The notes under the pieces are model-generated. The model was not told the origin of the DNA. It saw nothing but the letters and a program-made list of their open reading frames with translations, and did no database searches. From Nepenthes gracilis (taxonomy: Eukaryota; Streptophyta; Magnoliopsida; Caryophyllales; Nepenthaceae): 64,000 nucleotides of DNA. This document shows positions 11,520 to 21,990 of the stretch, piece by piece. The DNA lies in contig BSYO01000020.1 in NCBI GenBank assembly GCA_033239525.1, positions 11,038,308 through 11,102,307 on the forward strand, read 5' to 3'. Position numbers and translations under genes: made by a program. Position 1 is the stretch's first letter. Every line of letters starts with the position of its first letter.

Positions 11520-12025
11520 TCGGGCGCAGCCGAATTTTATCGCCTGACCGCTGGGGTTCAACCGCTGGGGCCGCTCGAGTTGGCGCCCAAGTTTTGTTGC
11601 CTGACCTCTGGGGTCCGACCGCTGGGGTCGCTTGGGTTGGCACCCAAGTTTTGTTGCCTGACCGCTGGGGTCACTTGGGTTGGCGCCCAAGTTTTGTTGC
11701 CTGACCGCTGGGGTCGCTCGGGTTGGCGCCCAAGTTTTGGTGCCCGACCTCTCGGGGCCCGACCGGGGGTCGCTCGGGTTGGCGCCAAGTTGTGTTGCCT
11801 GACACTGGGTCCGATCCGACTGGGTCGCTCGGGTTGGCACCCAAGTTTTGTTGCCTGACCGCTGGGGTCCGACCGCTGGGGTCACTCGGGTTGGCGCCCA
11901 AGTTTTGTTGCCTGACCTCTGGGGTCCGACTGCTGGGGGCGCTCGGGTTGGCGCCCAAGTTTTGTTGCCTGACCTCTGGGGTCCGACTGCTGGGGGCGCT
12001 CGGGTTGGCGCCCAAGTTTTGCTGA
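11520..12025. repeat. Tat-A tandem array, about 57-bp units with a 44-bp variant
   Basis: The word CCCAAGTTTTGTTGCCTGAC recurs about nine times. CAAGTT starts near 11588, 11644, 11688, 11731, 11786, 11842, 11899, 11956 and 12012, giving spacings of 56, 44, 43, 55, 56, 57, 57 and 56. The short units lack a GTCCGACCGCTGG-like piece. The array lies between the end of the antisense gene and the gag remnant. Many open frames on both strands here are repeat artefacts. Confidence 0.9.
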
Positions 12026-12040
12026 ATGCCGTGAGTTGCT

Positions 12041-12309
12041 GGCTGCTTCCTGCTGCTCCGGGGCCGCGCCCGGGTCATGGCAGGAAGCGATCGAGGAGAG
12101 AGCAGGGGAACACTTCATAGTAAAGATAACGAATGCACGTTTTATTAATGTACATTATTCTTACATTGAGTGGTCCCCAGGGATTTTTGTTTTTCCCGCT
12201 CTCTTTTTTTTTTAGTCCGCGTCCATCATGGCCATGCCCTTTGAGCGGCGTGACCGGCTGCTTCCTACTGCTCCAGGGCCGTGCCCGGGTCGTGGCAGGA
12301 AGCGGTCAA
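12041..12309. repeat. 50-bp direct repeat pair next to the Tat-A gag end
   Basis: CTGCTTCCTGCTGCTCCGGG at about 12043 and CTGCTTCCTACTGCTCCAGG at about 12257 start two diverged copies of a ~53-bp segment (12041-12094, 12255-12309) that encodes part of gag. The DNA between them includes a T10 tract directly after the minus-strand gag stop codon. Confidence 0.7.
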
Positions 12310-13009
12310 GATATCCTTCCGCTGCCAGCCGCTCGATTTTTGCTCGGAGCTTCGTGCAATCCTCGGTGTCGTGGCCGCGGCTGCCATGGTAATGGAAGTA
12401 CTCCCATTGATCGCCTCCCTCTGGGTACTTCAACGCCCGGGGCCATCTTAGGAACTCCTCGTCCCTGATCCGCCTCAGGATGTTGGTGAGGGAGTCAGTG
12501 AAGGCCAATGGGTCTGAGTGTTTTTCTCCCCCAAGGGCCATCCGCTCGGGCTTATTGTGTCCGGATGGTCGTTGGGTCTTCTACTGGGCGCTCGCCCTTC
12601 TCCTTCCTTTCCCTGTTCTCGGGGGTAAGGCGTCTTCTGGTTCTGCCGGCTGAGTTGCTTCGCCGGCCTTGGGTCCAAAGACAGTCTTTCTGAGCCTCTT
12701 GAGTCCCCTCCTTGAGGGGGCCGGACTCATGGACTTCTTTCTGCTGAGGTAATCCCTCAACTCGCCTGGAGCCCGCGCCGACCGCTGTCTCTGGAGCGCC
12801 ATTTGGCGCAGGCTTTCGGAGCGTGGGCCCCTAGAGTGTTCGCCCGCCTTCTCCTGGAGGTTGCGGATGGCTCTTGTGAGGCTGTCCACCTTCTGCGCCA
12901 GTTTGCGCACGCTGGTGCCGGGGCCGCCGCTTATTCTGCCGCCCTACGGGAGACATCCGTCGTGGCGCTCTTCTCCCCGGGCGGATGTGCTGCCTTGTCT
13001 GCTGAACAT
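12212..13009 (-). pseudogene. Tat-A gag remnant (N-terminal and zinc-knuckle parts)
   Basis: Minus-strand frames from the ATG at 13009 (MFSRQGSTSA) through KLAQKVDSLTRAIRNLQEKA (12581-12910) to LRRIRDEEFLRWPRALKYPE and the finger-like FHYHGSRGHDTEDCTKLRAK (12212-12541). This matches the Tat gag C-terminal region seen in Tat-B and Tat-C (MQI..KFLKWPKT and GHSTEDC). The central capsid-like gag domain is missing and two or more frameshifts are needed. The frame stops after MAMMDAD, where the other elements continue into protease. Confidence 0.75.
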
Positions 13010-13065
13010 CCTCGGGGCGTTGCTTGTTGTTGGAGAGTGGGAAGTCGTGAGTTTTTTGTTCTTCC

Positions 13066-13084
13066 TTCCCACAGACGGCGCCAA
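13066..13084 (-). other. Tat-A primer binding site
   Basis: The minus strand next to the 5' LTR reads TTGGCGCCGTCTGTGGGAA. The first nine bases after the leading T fit the tRNA-Asp type used by many Athila/Tat elements; the rest diverges. Tat-B has the related TTGGCGCGCCGTCGTGGGAA. Confidence 0.7.
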
Positions 13085-14052
13085 TATTGCGTCCTGGTTC
13101 CGTGAATCTTTCTGGTCCAGGCTCGTTGATGAGGGGTGTTGGATCCGCGGAGTCCAGTCGGATGCGTTGTTTCCGGGGAACACAAGTACGGGAAGTGTTG
13201 GACACGAGATGAAGATTAAGACCGGATATTTTACGTGGAAAACCTCTTCTTGAATGGGGAGGAAAAACCACGAGGCTCAGGGCCTGGAAGAGCTTCACTA
13301 TATGGGTTGGAGATTTTACAAAGTACAGTTGTGAGGGTTAATCCCTTCCCTGTCTCACGTTTCGTGTTTTTCTCCTAAGGAAACTATGCTCGCTGGGAGT
13401 CTTTTCACTCTTCTTTGTGGAGTTGATCTTGGTGAGCGTCCGGTCGAAATCTGGGATTCAGAGAATTGGAAAGTTAGAAAAGCTCTCTTTTTTCCCCCTT
13501 TTTGAAAGGGGCTTTGCCGGGTATTTATAGTGGAAGTCGGGCCATTAGGGAATAGACACGTGGTGTCCATCCGGCGGTTTGAGGAGCTGGTCCACTGGCT
13601 TCCCTTAATGCTGCTGACGTGTGGGGAGTAGCATGCGGACGGTGCCGCTGCAGCATCTGAGTGTGTCAGGTGTACAAGATCTAGATATCAGCCTTGATTT
13701 GACTAGGCGTGCCCTGTTGAGACGGCGACTGGCAGTAGTTGCAGGCTTTCTTGGAAACCGGCGAAGTATGCTAGCTGGCATTCCCGGCCATGAACGGGCG
13801 GTTCTCGTCCAGTTATGATGTTCCTCGTGAGCTTGTGGGCTCGTGAGATGAAGCGGCTCTTGGGGGCCTTCTGGGAAAAGACCCAGGCGTCTCTCCCTGG
13901 CCGCTCGGGCAATTCTAAGACTTTGCGGGACTTCTTGGGTTCTTGGTCCTTAGGTTTCTCACTTGGGCTATCTAACCTCCTCCACTTGTGAGAGTATCTA
14001 TGGGCCTCTTATTTAGACCGTACTTTTATGGGCCTTCATACTGGGGCCAACA
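13085..14052 (-). repeat. Tat-A 5' LTR (968 bp)
   Basis: Close copy of 7707-8677, starting TATTGCGTCC (TG mutated to TA) and ending GGGCCAACA. The sense-strand TATA box CTATAAATACCC is at about 13519-13530, so this LTR would start the gag transcript. Confidence 0.88.
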
Positions 14053-15763
14053 ATTTCAATCTTATGTCGTAAACTTCACCAAATTATAATATAAAAAGTG
14101 GTCACTCAATTGCTTGTAAAGAAATAACATAAAAAAATCATTTTTAATATATCCATATTATTAAAAAGGAAAATTCCTTTTTCGCACTCATCTGTCTGGG
14201 ACTGATGACAGATGCAATAGTTCTTAACAATGAACTAAAAACATAACAAATCAAATAAAAAGTCATCAAAAATGTAATAAATATAATAAATTCTTCAAAA
14301 TTAAAAAAATAATAATAATACATGCGATTTGAAAATCTTCTATATTAGGATCATTTTTATTATTGGCATATTTTATGACCATATGTAATATTATATCAAT
14401 GTCGGATTACCGATTGTCAAAGTGCTACATCAACATACATCCGTTGATGTCCGTTCCACCTTCTATGAATATCGCGCCTGTCGTGTGCTCTTCAACCGCT
14501 CGAGCCCAAAATCCCGAAACCTCACGCTCTCCGCGAGCTCTCTTCCCCCTTGATCCAAAAAACTCGAAGCATTGCGCTCGCTGTGAGCTCGTCGTGAGCT
14601 CGCCATGAGCTCGAGCACAAAATCTTGAAAAGGCCCGCTCGCTGCTCTCTGCCTCCGCGCTCGAACGCCACAGCAACGGGCAATTTTTTAATGTATTTTA
14701 TTGCGCCATCTATATATACTTATTTTATATTTTTGAAACCCTAGGACTCTTGGCAGACTAGTTTCGTACCCCACTTGAGAAGTATCTTATTCATACTCCA
14801 TTGATCTAACATTTTCTCTACACTTTCTCTTTACCGTTTAAACACTTCCATTCTTCTACCTTCGTTGGAGACGTCGGTACGTTGAAGAAGGAGATCCAAT
14901 CGTGTTCAGCAATTCAAGTGACTCAAAAGGGAAGATTGACGCGAAGACCGGAAGGTGTTTAATTCTATTGCTGCGGGCAAATCCAATGAGTTTCTTGGTA
15001 GAGATCATAAGACGGAAGTAAGTCAGTTAAGTTAGCGCATCGTTATCACCCGATCTGTAAGTTGATTTTTATAGTACATTGCTTCTCTGGCCGTTAAAAT
15101 CCGGAAAGTTTTTCTCGATTACCGTGGATATCGAGTTTTTCCTTCGTCACCAAAAATCGTGTCCTTTTATTATTATTTATGATCGTTTATATTTTGCATG
15201 CTTGTCATTACGTTAGCATATAGAAATAAATATTCTTTACGTGTATTGAATATTTAATTTTTACTATTTTTGCTATTTTTATCAAAGTCGAAACTTAATT
15301 ATAAAATTTAGGACAAAAAATCCTTTTTCATTCTACTATAATGATAATAGATACATATATATATATATATACTTGTTCACTTAGAATAATGAAATATGAT
15401 GACTTATCCAAGTGAAACAAAACTTATTTTTTCTCATTCTCAATGTTTATAGGCTTATTATTGTGTATATTTTCTTTTTCAGTATAAGTCTATATTATTT
15501 TTATGTGTTTACTAGATTATAATACTTTGAATTCCATAATATTGGGTATACTCAAACTTTTAGTCCTTTATCTCACTATATAGAACATGGAATTAGGCGG
15601 CCAAATTTAATGTAATGCAATATGCTTGAAGAAAAATTGGTGCCCATCACTGCCTTTTTCAGAAATATCATATACAATAACATATTATTTTTTTACTTGA
15701 AACTTTCTCCAATCACATTTATATCATAAGTAATGAAACTGTAAAATAACCCCATTTAATTAT
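14053..15763. other. Spacer between Tat-A and Tat-B, with an LTR-like promoter block at about 14400-15150
   Basis: No gene is seen. About 14460-14700 is CG-rich with repeated GAGCTC and GCTCGAGC words, like the Cop-1 LTR. It is followed by a TATA-like CTATATATAC at about 14709 and a pyrimidine-rich leader. This suggests a solo or relic LTR of a copia relative on the plus strand, but I could not fix the ends. Two small hairpins are at 14164-14183 (AAAAAGGAA arms) and 14189-14214 (CATCTGTC arms). 15160-15763 is AT-rich, with an (AT)n run near 15355-15371. Confidence 0.4.
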
Positions 15764-16766
15764 TGTTGCGTCCCGGGCCCACGGTTGTCGTACGGATTAG
15801 AGAGCCTTCGGATTCCTAAGCGTGCGGCTGCTTCGGAAGAAGGGTCTGGTCTTCGTCCCTGTGAACCTGGACCTGCACAACACAAACAACAAACAAGAGG
15901 TCAAGGGTCCGGCAGGATTTCTCCCACTGAGGCCGCTCCGACGCTCAAGTCAGTAAATTCCCGCAATAAACGGAAATGGCGCATGCTAAAGGGGTGCGCG
16001 GAGGAATGTTGTGTAGGCGTAAGAGGTGCTTATGCGGTGATGTGGAGAATGCAATGAGCAGGTGGTGGAAGGCCTGGCTTCCTTGATGCACCGCGATGGA
16101 TGGCTGACTTTCCCGTGATCTCAGGGGATGCTGGGAAGGTGAGCGTGTTTGCTACTGCAAATAAGACGGTGCTCCGTCTCAACTCGTCGCTCTCGTGTTC
16201 TTAATTAGAGAAGAGGGAAGCAAATGAGTATGATCAGCCATTTGAATTCTTGATTCAAAGGGAAGTAGAGGATCAAAGATGCTCGAAGAGATGTCGAGAG
16301 AAGGTCCCCTTCTCTGTGGGGTGTGAGGGCTCTTATATGCCTCTCCCCGTTGGACTCTTGGGCGCCAAAACGCCCGTTGCTTGGGCCATCACACCGCTGG
16401 TCACTGTCGTGGACCGCCGGTTACGCCGGCTGTCCTGTTGCCGTGGCTAACACGCTGCTGAGCGTTGTTGACCACGCCCGATTTTTCCCTGTGCGGGGAT
16501 TGGTTGGCCTCCTGCAGACGGCAGCGGGTGCCGTTGGCGCTGCGCCAGCCACGCCTCTATTGGCTAGCCTTTCCGCCTTTTCCGCCTGTTCCCGGCGACG
16601 CATTTAATGCGCTGCAGGTTTCCGTTGCCTTCCTCCATCGTGGATTCGCGCCTTTCAACCCTTGGACTGGGCTGACTGCTCCACGTGGGCTGCTGGATTC
16701 CTTGTGGGCCGTGACCTGCTTCGTGGGCCTGGGCATGTCTTATGGGCCAGGACATGGGACCCAACA
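15764..16766 (-). repeat. Tat-B 3' LTR (1003 bp)
   Basis: Plus-strand ends are TGTTGCGTCCCGGG and GGGACCCAACA. The sense-strand TATA box is GCATATAAGAGCCC at about 16327-16341. The internal frame MIQREVEDQRCSKRCREK recurs in the right LTR and is not a gene. Confidence 0.9.
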
Positions 16767-16786
16767 CTAGCCCCCCATGCCTGGGC
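16767..16786 (-). other. Tat-B polypurine tract
   Basis: The minus strand reads GGCATGGGGGGCTAG directly before the LTR TGTTGGG. The core is identical to that of Tat-A and Tat-C. Confidence 0.75.
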
Positions 16787-17053
16787 CGGCCAGTGGTCGG
16801 GCCTGGCATGTCCTCTGGGCCCATTTCCGCAGCCTCATACCCTTCCTCGTGCCGCGCCATTTTTGTTATCTTCCGAGTTCGCGTCTTTCCCAGGAGCCAG
16901 GGCAGGCTTTTCAGGCGCTGCCGTGTCCCGTCACTTCATCAGGCGAGATTCGCGCGCCTTGGGTTGCGTCTGACCAGTGGTCGCTGCTGTTGCCCGAAAG
17001 ACGTTTGCTGGATGCCGTGTTGCGCTGGGTGAGGGGATAGCCTGCACCCTGCC

Positions 17054-17740
17054 CATAAATAGGAGGGGCACTTGAGCGAGTTGAGTCCATCCCTTATCAG
17101 TAAATCGAAAGGCAATGAGAAGATTCTGGCTCTCGCCGCCTTTGGCGGGCACTCGAGAAGGAGTTGGATGGACCACTTGCGTGCCTGAGATTCTTGGTGG
17201 AGACCATTGTAGCCCATACCCTGTGACTTGCCTTCTCTGCTAACGAGAGTGGCTCGGCCATTCTGCTATCGCCACGTGCTTCCTTCCAGGTTGTGGCCTG
17301 GCTGGCTTGAGCGGATTCTTGGAGGATCCCCGCGAGTACCTTCTTCTGTTTGAAGAAGGCTTTCGCAGGGGACCGCCCCGCGAGCCACGCCAGGGCGCTA
17401 ACCGCGGAAGGAGTGCGAGGTCAGTAGCCCTCCGTGGAAGCTGGGTTTCTTGCCCGACTTTCCCGGAGTGCCTGACCTTGGTGCTTCTCGAACCCTGGTG
17501 GATTGGACGCTTTAAACCTCCATCGGGGATGCCCCCTGCCTCCGGTCCAGTGCGCTCGGCGAAATACCGACTGCTTTCGCCGTCGGGATCTGGCGCAGAT
17601 CACGTTCGCCGAGCTCACCAGGGGCATGGCAAGGGAGCATACGGGGCTTCGCACCGCAGCCTTCTTTCGTCTTTCTCGCAGCTTCACGATTGTAGATCTT
17701 GTATTTTGTAAGAAAGCATTAATTAATAAAAGAAGTAGCC
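17054..17740 (+). other. Tat-B plus-strand unit A (possible decayed gene)
   Basis: A TATA-like CATAAATAGG at 17054-17063 is followed by GC-rich sequence with open frames (17307-17711 with PREYLLLFEEGFRRG; 17503-17775) and then a polyadenylation-like TTAATAAAAGAAG at about 17721. The layout copies that of units B and C further right. I recognise no protein family and the frames are interrupted, so this may be a relic or chance. Confidence 0.35.
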
Positions 17741-17945
17741 TCTTTTTGTCTTCAATTTTTATCTCGTCTCCGTGAATGCTCTTTCGTCGCTGGGCACTTT
17801 GCCCCGAGGATCCACGCGTCATCCTTTGGGAGCTCGCGGAGTCCCTGTCAACCGTCACGTCTCCTGAGATTGCCAGCACATTTAATTCCTGCGTGGCCAA
17901 GAGACGTCGTTTCGCCTTGGAAATGCGCAAGCTTTTAGGGGCCTC

Positions 17946-18037
17946 CCACGTGGAGAATCCTCATTGGCCCTTCCTTAAATGCTTTCCGCCTTTTGGAGTT
18001 GCCGACCTTTCAGGAGAACATTTGCCCATTTAAATAC
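17946..18037 (+). promoter_or_regulatory. Candidate promoter of Tat-B unit B
   Basis: A CCCACGTGG box is at about 17944-17952 and a TATA-like ATTTAAATAC at 18028-18037, about 90 bp before the ATG of the unit B frame. This resembles the layout before the other antisense genes. Confidence 0.4.
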
Positions 18038-18119
18038 GCCACTTTCTCCCGAAATCTAGCACGTCTCTGTACTTGTACATCTACTGGCAGTTTGATCTTC
18101 CTCTGCGTGTTTCCTTGCC

Positions 18120-18695
18120 GTGAAGTCAATGAAGGACACATCCAGCGACTCGGAACGCTCTTCCGATGAGTCTGAGTTTGGCTCTCACGCCCCTGGGTCC
18201 TCAGGAGAGGCCCGCTCTGAGGCCACGGTTGCTGGCCCTTCACGGAGCCGGGGACCGCCTCCAGGTTTCGAGAGAGTCCAACCACGTCGAGGGGCTGCTG
18301 CGATTCAGGTGGAGTGGCTGAGGACCCGCGTCGCGCATTTAGAGAGCGCTCTGGCCGAGTCAGAGGCCAGGGCCACACAACTGGTGGGTGCCAACGTGGG
18401 GGCGCAGGACCGCATATTGGCAATCGAAGGAGAAACGGAGCGGCTCAGGCAGCAATACGAGGCTGAAGTTGCAGAGTTGCAGTCGGAGCTGACAATGAGG
18501 CTCCGGTCGGAGGGAGTGGATCCCGCCTTGGAGCGGTCTTACTTTGATGCCTTGAGCTCGCCCGACCAGCCCCATTTGGAGGATCCGGGTTTTACGCGTG
18601 GGGGTTACGACCCTCGCAATTCGCAAGCCAGAACTCGCCGCCAGTTGGTGGATTATCACGTCCAAAGTTCTTCTGCTGGCCACCGGGACCGCTAG
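18120..18695 (+). CDS. Tat-B unit B: coiled-coil protein of unknown function
   Basis: A 191-codon open frame (ATG at 18120 or 18129) begins MKSMKDTSSDSERSSDESEF, an acidic Ser-rich head. Residues about 35-55 are basic (PGFERVQPRRG). About 62-130 is a predicted coiled coil with regular Leu/Val/Ala heptads (VEWLRTRVAHLESALAESEA and QYEAEVAELQSELTMRLRSE). The tail is polar. It has no Transposase_28-type domain, so it is not a plain duplicate of unit C, although a coiled coil is shared. A 3' flank with TTATTGACGTAATAAGAATT at about 18752 may hold a poly(A) site. The uninterrupted frame in GC-rich DNA is only moderate evidence for a real gene. Confidence 0.5.
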   Translation: MKSMKDTSSDSERSSDESEFGSHAPGSSGEARSEATVAGPSRSRGPPPGFERVQPRRGAAAIQVEWLRTRVAHLESALAESEARATQLVGANVGAQDRILAIEGETERLRQQYEAEVAELQSELTMRLRSEGVDPALERSYFDALSSPDQPHLEDPGFTRGGYDPRNSQARTRRQLVDYHVQSSSAGHRDR

Positions 18696-19010
18696 CCTTT
18701 TCATCACCGTTGTGCTTTTCTTCTTTAGTTGTAATCGTTGTAACGAAAATTTATTGACGTAATAAGAATTGTTGGTTCTTCGTTCCACTTTGTCCGCCGA
18801 AGGAGTTTTTCTTCCCTCTCTTTTCCACATTTCTTCTTTTTATGCTACGCTTATCGTGCGCGTCTTCGGGGTTCTTGCTATCGTGAGCCCCTATTTAATG
18901 CGGCGGCACCAGCTTGGACCCTAGCCAGGCAGCTGAAGGGTTGGGCCCGTTAGCCTGGTGCCTAGCCATCATTGCAATCGATTGAGATCCTGTGGTGCGC
19001 CTTGATGCCA
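18696..19010. other. Spacer between Tat-B units B and C
   Basis: Non-coding stretch holding the 3' flank of unit B and the upstream region of unit C. A minus-strand frame here is a shadow of unit B. Confidence 0.5.
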
Positions 19011-19082
19011 CCACGTGTCCCAATCTCCGGTGGCGGTGGCGTTTTGGTTTCCCGCCTTTTGGCTTGGCGTTGCCTATTTAAA
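19011..19082 (+). promoter_or_regulatory. Candidate promoter of the Tat-B antisense gene (unit C)
   Basis: CCACGTGTCC at 19011-19020 is 142 bp before the ATG and TATTTAAA at 19075-19082 is about 70 bp before it. An ACGT-core box at the same distance precedes the Tat-A and Tat-C genes. Confidence 0.5.
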
Positions 19083-19152
19083 CCAAGTGACGATCGCTTC
19101 CTCTCTTCCGCCGATTTCTCCCCCATTTACACTTGTGATTTTCAAGAGACAA

Positions 19153-20999
19153 ATGGTAGCCAAGGTAGAGAGTTCTTCTTCTTCCCGTGCCTCCAGAGCC
19201 ATGCGTCATGGTGTTCTCAACACCAGGTCTATCATGACTGCTGGGCACATCGCTTCCCTTATGGTAGACTACGCGATTCCCAGTGATTGGAGTTACAAGG
19301 CTCCGGCGCGTTGGGCGAGCCAACGCCCCCGGCCGGGCTTTATCACAAAGTACGAGCACCATCTCGAGGGGGCTTTTTATTTGAATCGTTTGTTGACGCG
19401 GTGGTTGACGCTACTGGGAGTCCCGATGGCAAGGCTACATCCCAATGCCTTGCGCTATCTGGTATCTTTGTGCGTTTTTGCTCTCATGCACGAATGCACC
19501 TTCGATGTGAAGGCAGCAAGGATAATTTTTCAGTTCACGGAGTCGGAGGACTAGGTATCGCTTTCCCCCAAGCCGGGGTTCAACCTTCGCAGCACCAATC
19601 CTGACTCAATGAAGGGCTGGAAGGAGCGCTTCTTCTTCCTGCAGGAGCCCCCTGATTGTGAGCTTCCGAGGACGTGGGGCCCAATCTCAGAAATACTTCC
19701 GGACAAGCCAACCGACGAGGACGTTGCAGGATCTTCGAAGCTAATATCCGTCGTTAAGTCGGAAGAGAAGAGGTTCTTCTTCTTGCTGGTTGGGCGATAG
19801 CCGGTCCTGGTAAGGAGTACCCTGGAGATGTAGCCACTTCCCTACCGCCCGAGGGGAATGAGGAGGGAAGTTGTTCATTGCTAGCGTCGTCGTCGAGCGA
19901 CGATGAGGATGCGGCCACCCTTAAACGGCTAAGGGAAGCCGAAGGGACCCCTTTGAGGAGGTCCCGGAGACGAGTCACCGGTCCTTCCATTGCGGAAAGT
20001 TCGGCTCCGAAGAGACCTGCGAGCGCGGGTCGCCAGAGGGAAACTGCCGAGCCCTCGTCGACTTTGATCGCGGGACTAGCCGCTCGCGAAGTCTGCGAGG
20101 TCGAGTCTCTACCCGCTGGGAATCTACCCGCTAGTTGTGCTGTTGAGGCGACGGACGATGTTGTCATATTAGAGGACCCGGAGGAGCCATTCGCTGCTGC
20201 TTCTGTGCCAGCGACGGGGGTCAGGGAGCCTGGAGAGCCAGCTGTGATCTTTGCGAAGCCCATCTCTGAATTTAGGCCTCCGGGAGGTTCGATCCCGTCC
20301 TCAGAGGAAGGCGTCGCGTTCGTCGTCGATCCGGTCGGAGCCAGCGAAGGGGCAGCCGGGACGTCCTCAAGGCAAGAGCCTTCGAGCGCTCCTACGGCCG
20401 CCGCGCTTCCAGCTAGCTCGCCTCCAGCAGCCGAAAGAGCGGAGACCCAAGGAGAGGCTCTCCCGAGTGATCTCGCACGCTCCCCGCGCGTCGCCTCTTC
20501 TCCGGTACGGTTGCTTCTTTCTGGCCTTCTCCCTTTGTTGCTTATTCTAGGAATGTCTCTGATCTTGCCTTCTATGCAGGTTCCTGGTGGTGTGGTCCCC
20601 TTCAATGCGCAAGCTTCCCTTTTTTGCGGGGACCTGCAGCGGACCATCCTCAGCAGACAGTAACTCGTCTACAGCGGCCAGGCCCAGATCGCATCTCTTA
20701 CAGAGGAGAACGGGCAGCTGCAGCAGAGAGTTGAGCGGCTGGAGGGTCTTCTCACCGCCGCGGAGGAAAGACTCGCCAGGTTCGCCAGAGAAATGGTTGG
20801 CCGTCATTCTTCTGCAGAAATACAGCTGGCGTTGGAGGCCCGGTATTCGGACGGCATCCGCCTATGTCGCAGGATTGCTTCTTTGGTCACTCCCCACGTT
20901 CCTGAGGGCATTTTTCACCCGGGAAACACCGGAGTAGACACGGCGTCTCGGTTGAAGAATTTTCACGAGGGGGCTGGCCCATCGAGCCTGCCAGATTAG
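19153..20999 (+). pseudogene. Tat-B antisense gene (unit C): 'Putative gypsy type transposon' domain plus coiled coil
   Basis: The start chosen at 19153 is MVAKVESSSSSRASRAM. Conserved blocks are PGFITKYEHHLEGAF, LHPNALRYLVSLCVFA and MKGWKERFFFLQEP, as in Tat-A and Tat-C. An amber codon at 19552-19554 replaces the Trp found at that place in the other two copies. A frameshift between about 19780 and 19870 leads to the Ser/Pro/Ala-rich linker (MLASSSSDDEDAATLKRLRE). A 75-bp intron fits at 20505-20579 (CCG|GTACGG to ATGCAG|GTT), phase 0. An ochre at 20661-20663 precedes the coiled coil (QIASLTEENGQLQQRVERLE), which ends in DGIRLCRRIASLVTPHVP. The gene runs opposite to pol and stops about 1 kb from the pol end. 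The minus-strand frame 19754-20647 is its shadow. Confidence 0.75.
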
Positions 21000-21990
21000 T
21001 CTTGGCTTGCGCTGGTTTTTGTCTTTGTAACATGTTTGCCTTTGCATGAATGAGAAGCATCGTTTTATACTTCGCGTCCATGCTTTTTCTATCGTAGAGT
21101 GTTGCTTGCTTTTCGCTTTTGTTTTCATCCGTTGGATCATGCTTCATGTTTGAACGTTGGGCTCTTTGGAGCCGCTGTTGTTAAGGCCCTATCCGGGCGC
21201 CTTCTTGCGTGGTGCTCGTCCTTCGTAAGAGGATGTCATCACAGCTCACACGTTTAGGGGGCTTGATCCGGTGAACCGAATGTCGTCGCCAAGCCCCTAA
21301 CGCCTCAACGAGGGTCAGCGCAGCGGTCAGGCCGCGGTGATCGGATTCCTGGGTCTAGGACTCGGTCGCGTACGATTGCGGGTGGTGCGTCACTCCTGCT
21401 CAAAGCGTTATAATCACCAAGTTGAGGTCCTAGCCCACGACCATTATAGACTGAGGGTGCTCTCTTCTGTTGGAGAAGGTCGCCGCACGCCTGCGATTCT
21501 TTGCCCCCTAAGGTTTTGTTTGCCGTAGAGTGGGGACTCAGGGAGCCCCCAGGCCTAATGCTTTGACTGCACGGGTCGTTGGCGTGAAACCTTTGGAATG
21601 GATCGCCTGGATCCTTTGTCCCAGCCTACGGCTGGATGCCTCCGGGCTGCCTAGCACGGGGCTTAGTCGCTGGGTGGCCGCTGGGGCCTTTTGGCGTGGA
21701 GCCATGGTTAGTAAAGCTGCCCCCAGGCCACCTGGTGTGAGGACGGAGTCCTCGGACGGTCTGCTTCGGACTGCCTGGCACTGAGCCAAGGACTGGTTTT
21801 ACCGATGGACGCCTGTCCTCCCGACTTAGGGGCAGTCTAGGTCGTTTGATTTAAGAATGCGATGCATGTCATTAACTCACATGAATGAATATGCAGGATG
21901 ATAGAGCAATTACGCTAATCGAAGATAAAACTCATGTTCAAGCACTCGTTATGATGCATGCGTGTGCGACTTACCTGAGCCGGAGTTGCA
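21000..21990. other. Convergent spacer between the antisense gene and pol of Tat-B
   Basis: About 1 kb without a convincing gene. Short GC-rich words (GCTGG, CCTGG) recur but I see no clear tandem array, in contrast to the arrays at this position in Tat-A and Tat-C. Frames at 21530-21789 occur on both strands and look like chance. Confidence 0.5.

Larger units (their letters stand above)
7707..14052 (-). mobile_element. Tat-A: complete non-autonomous Ty3/gypsy Tat-like retrotransposon without pol
   Basis: Two LTRs (7707-8677 and 13085-14052) flank the element, with a perfect 5-bp target duplication atttc at 7702-7706 and 14053-14057. The minus strand is sense: the primer binding site is next to the right LTR and the polypurine tract next to the left LTR. 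Inside are a gag remnant (minus), a tandem array, and an opposite-strand gene of the 'Putative gypsy type transposon' family. No protease, RT, RNase H or integrase is present. The LTR copies look alike by eye apart from small indels and substitutions, and the right LTR starts TA instead of TG. Mobilisation would have required a helper such as a full Tat-B-like element. Confidence 0.88.

Noticed and set aside
11454..12118. Many Gly/Pro/Trp-rich frames on both strands
   Set aside because: They are periodic translations of the 57-bp array.
19754..20647. 297-codon minus-strand frame inside the Tat-B antisense gene
   Set aside because: It is the reverse shadow of the Ser/Ala/Pro-rich linker; composition is low-complexity and no family is recognised.
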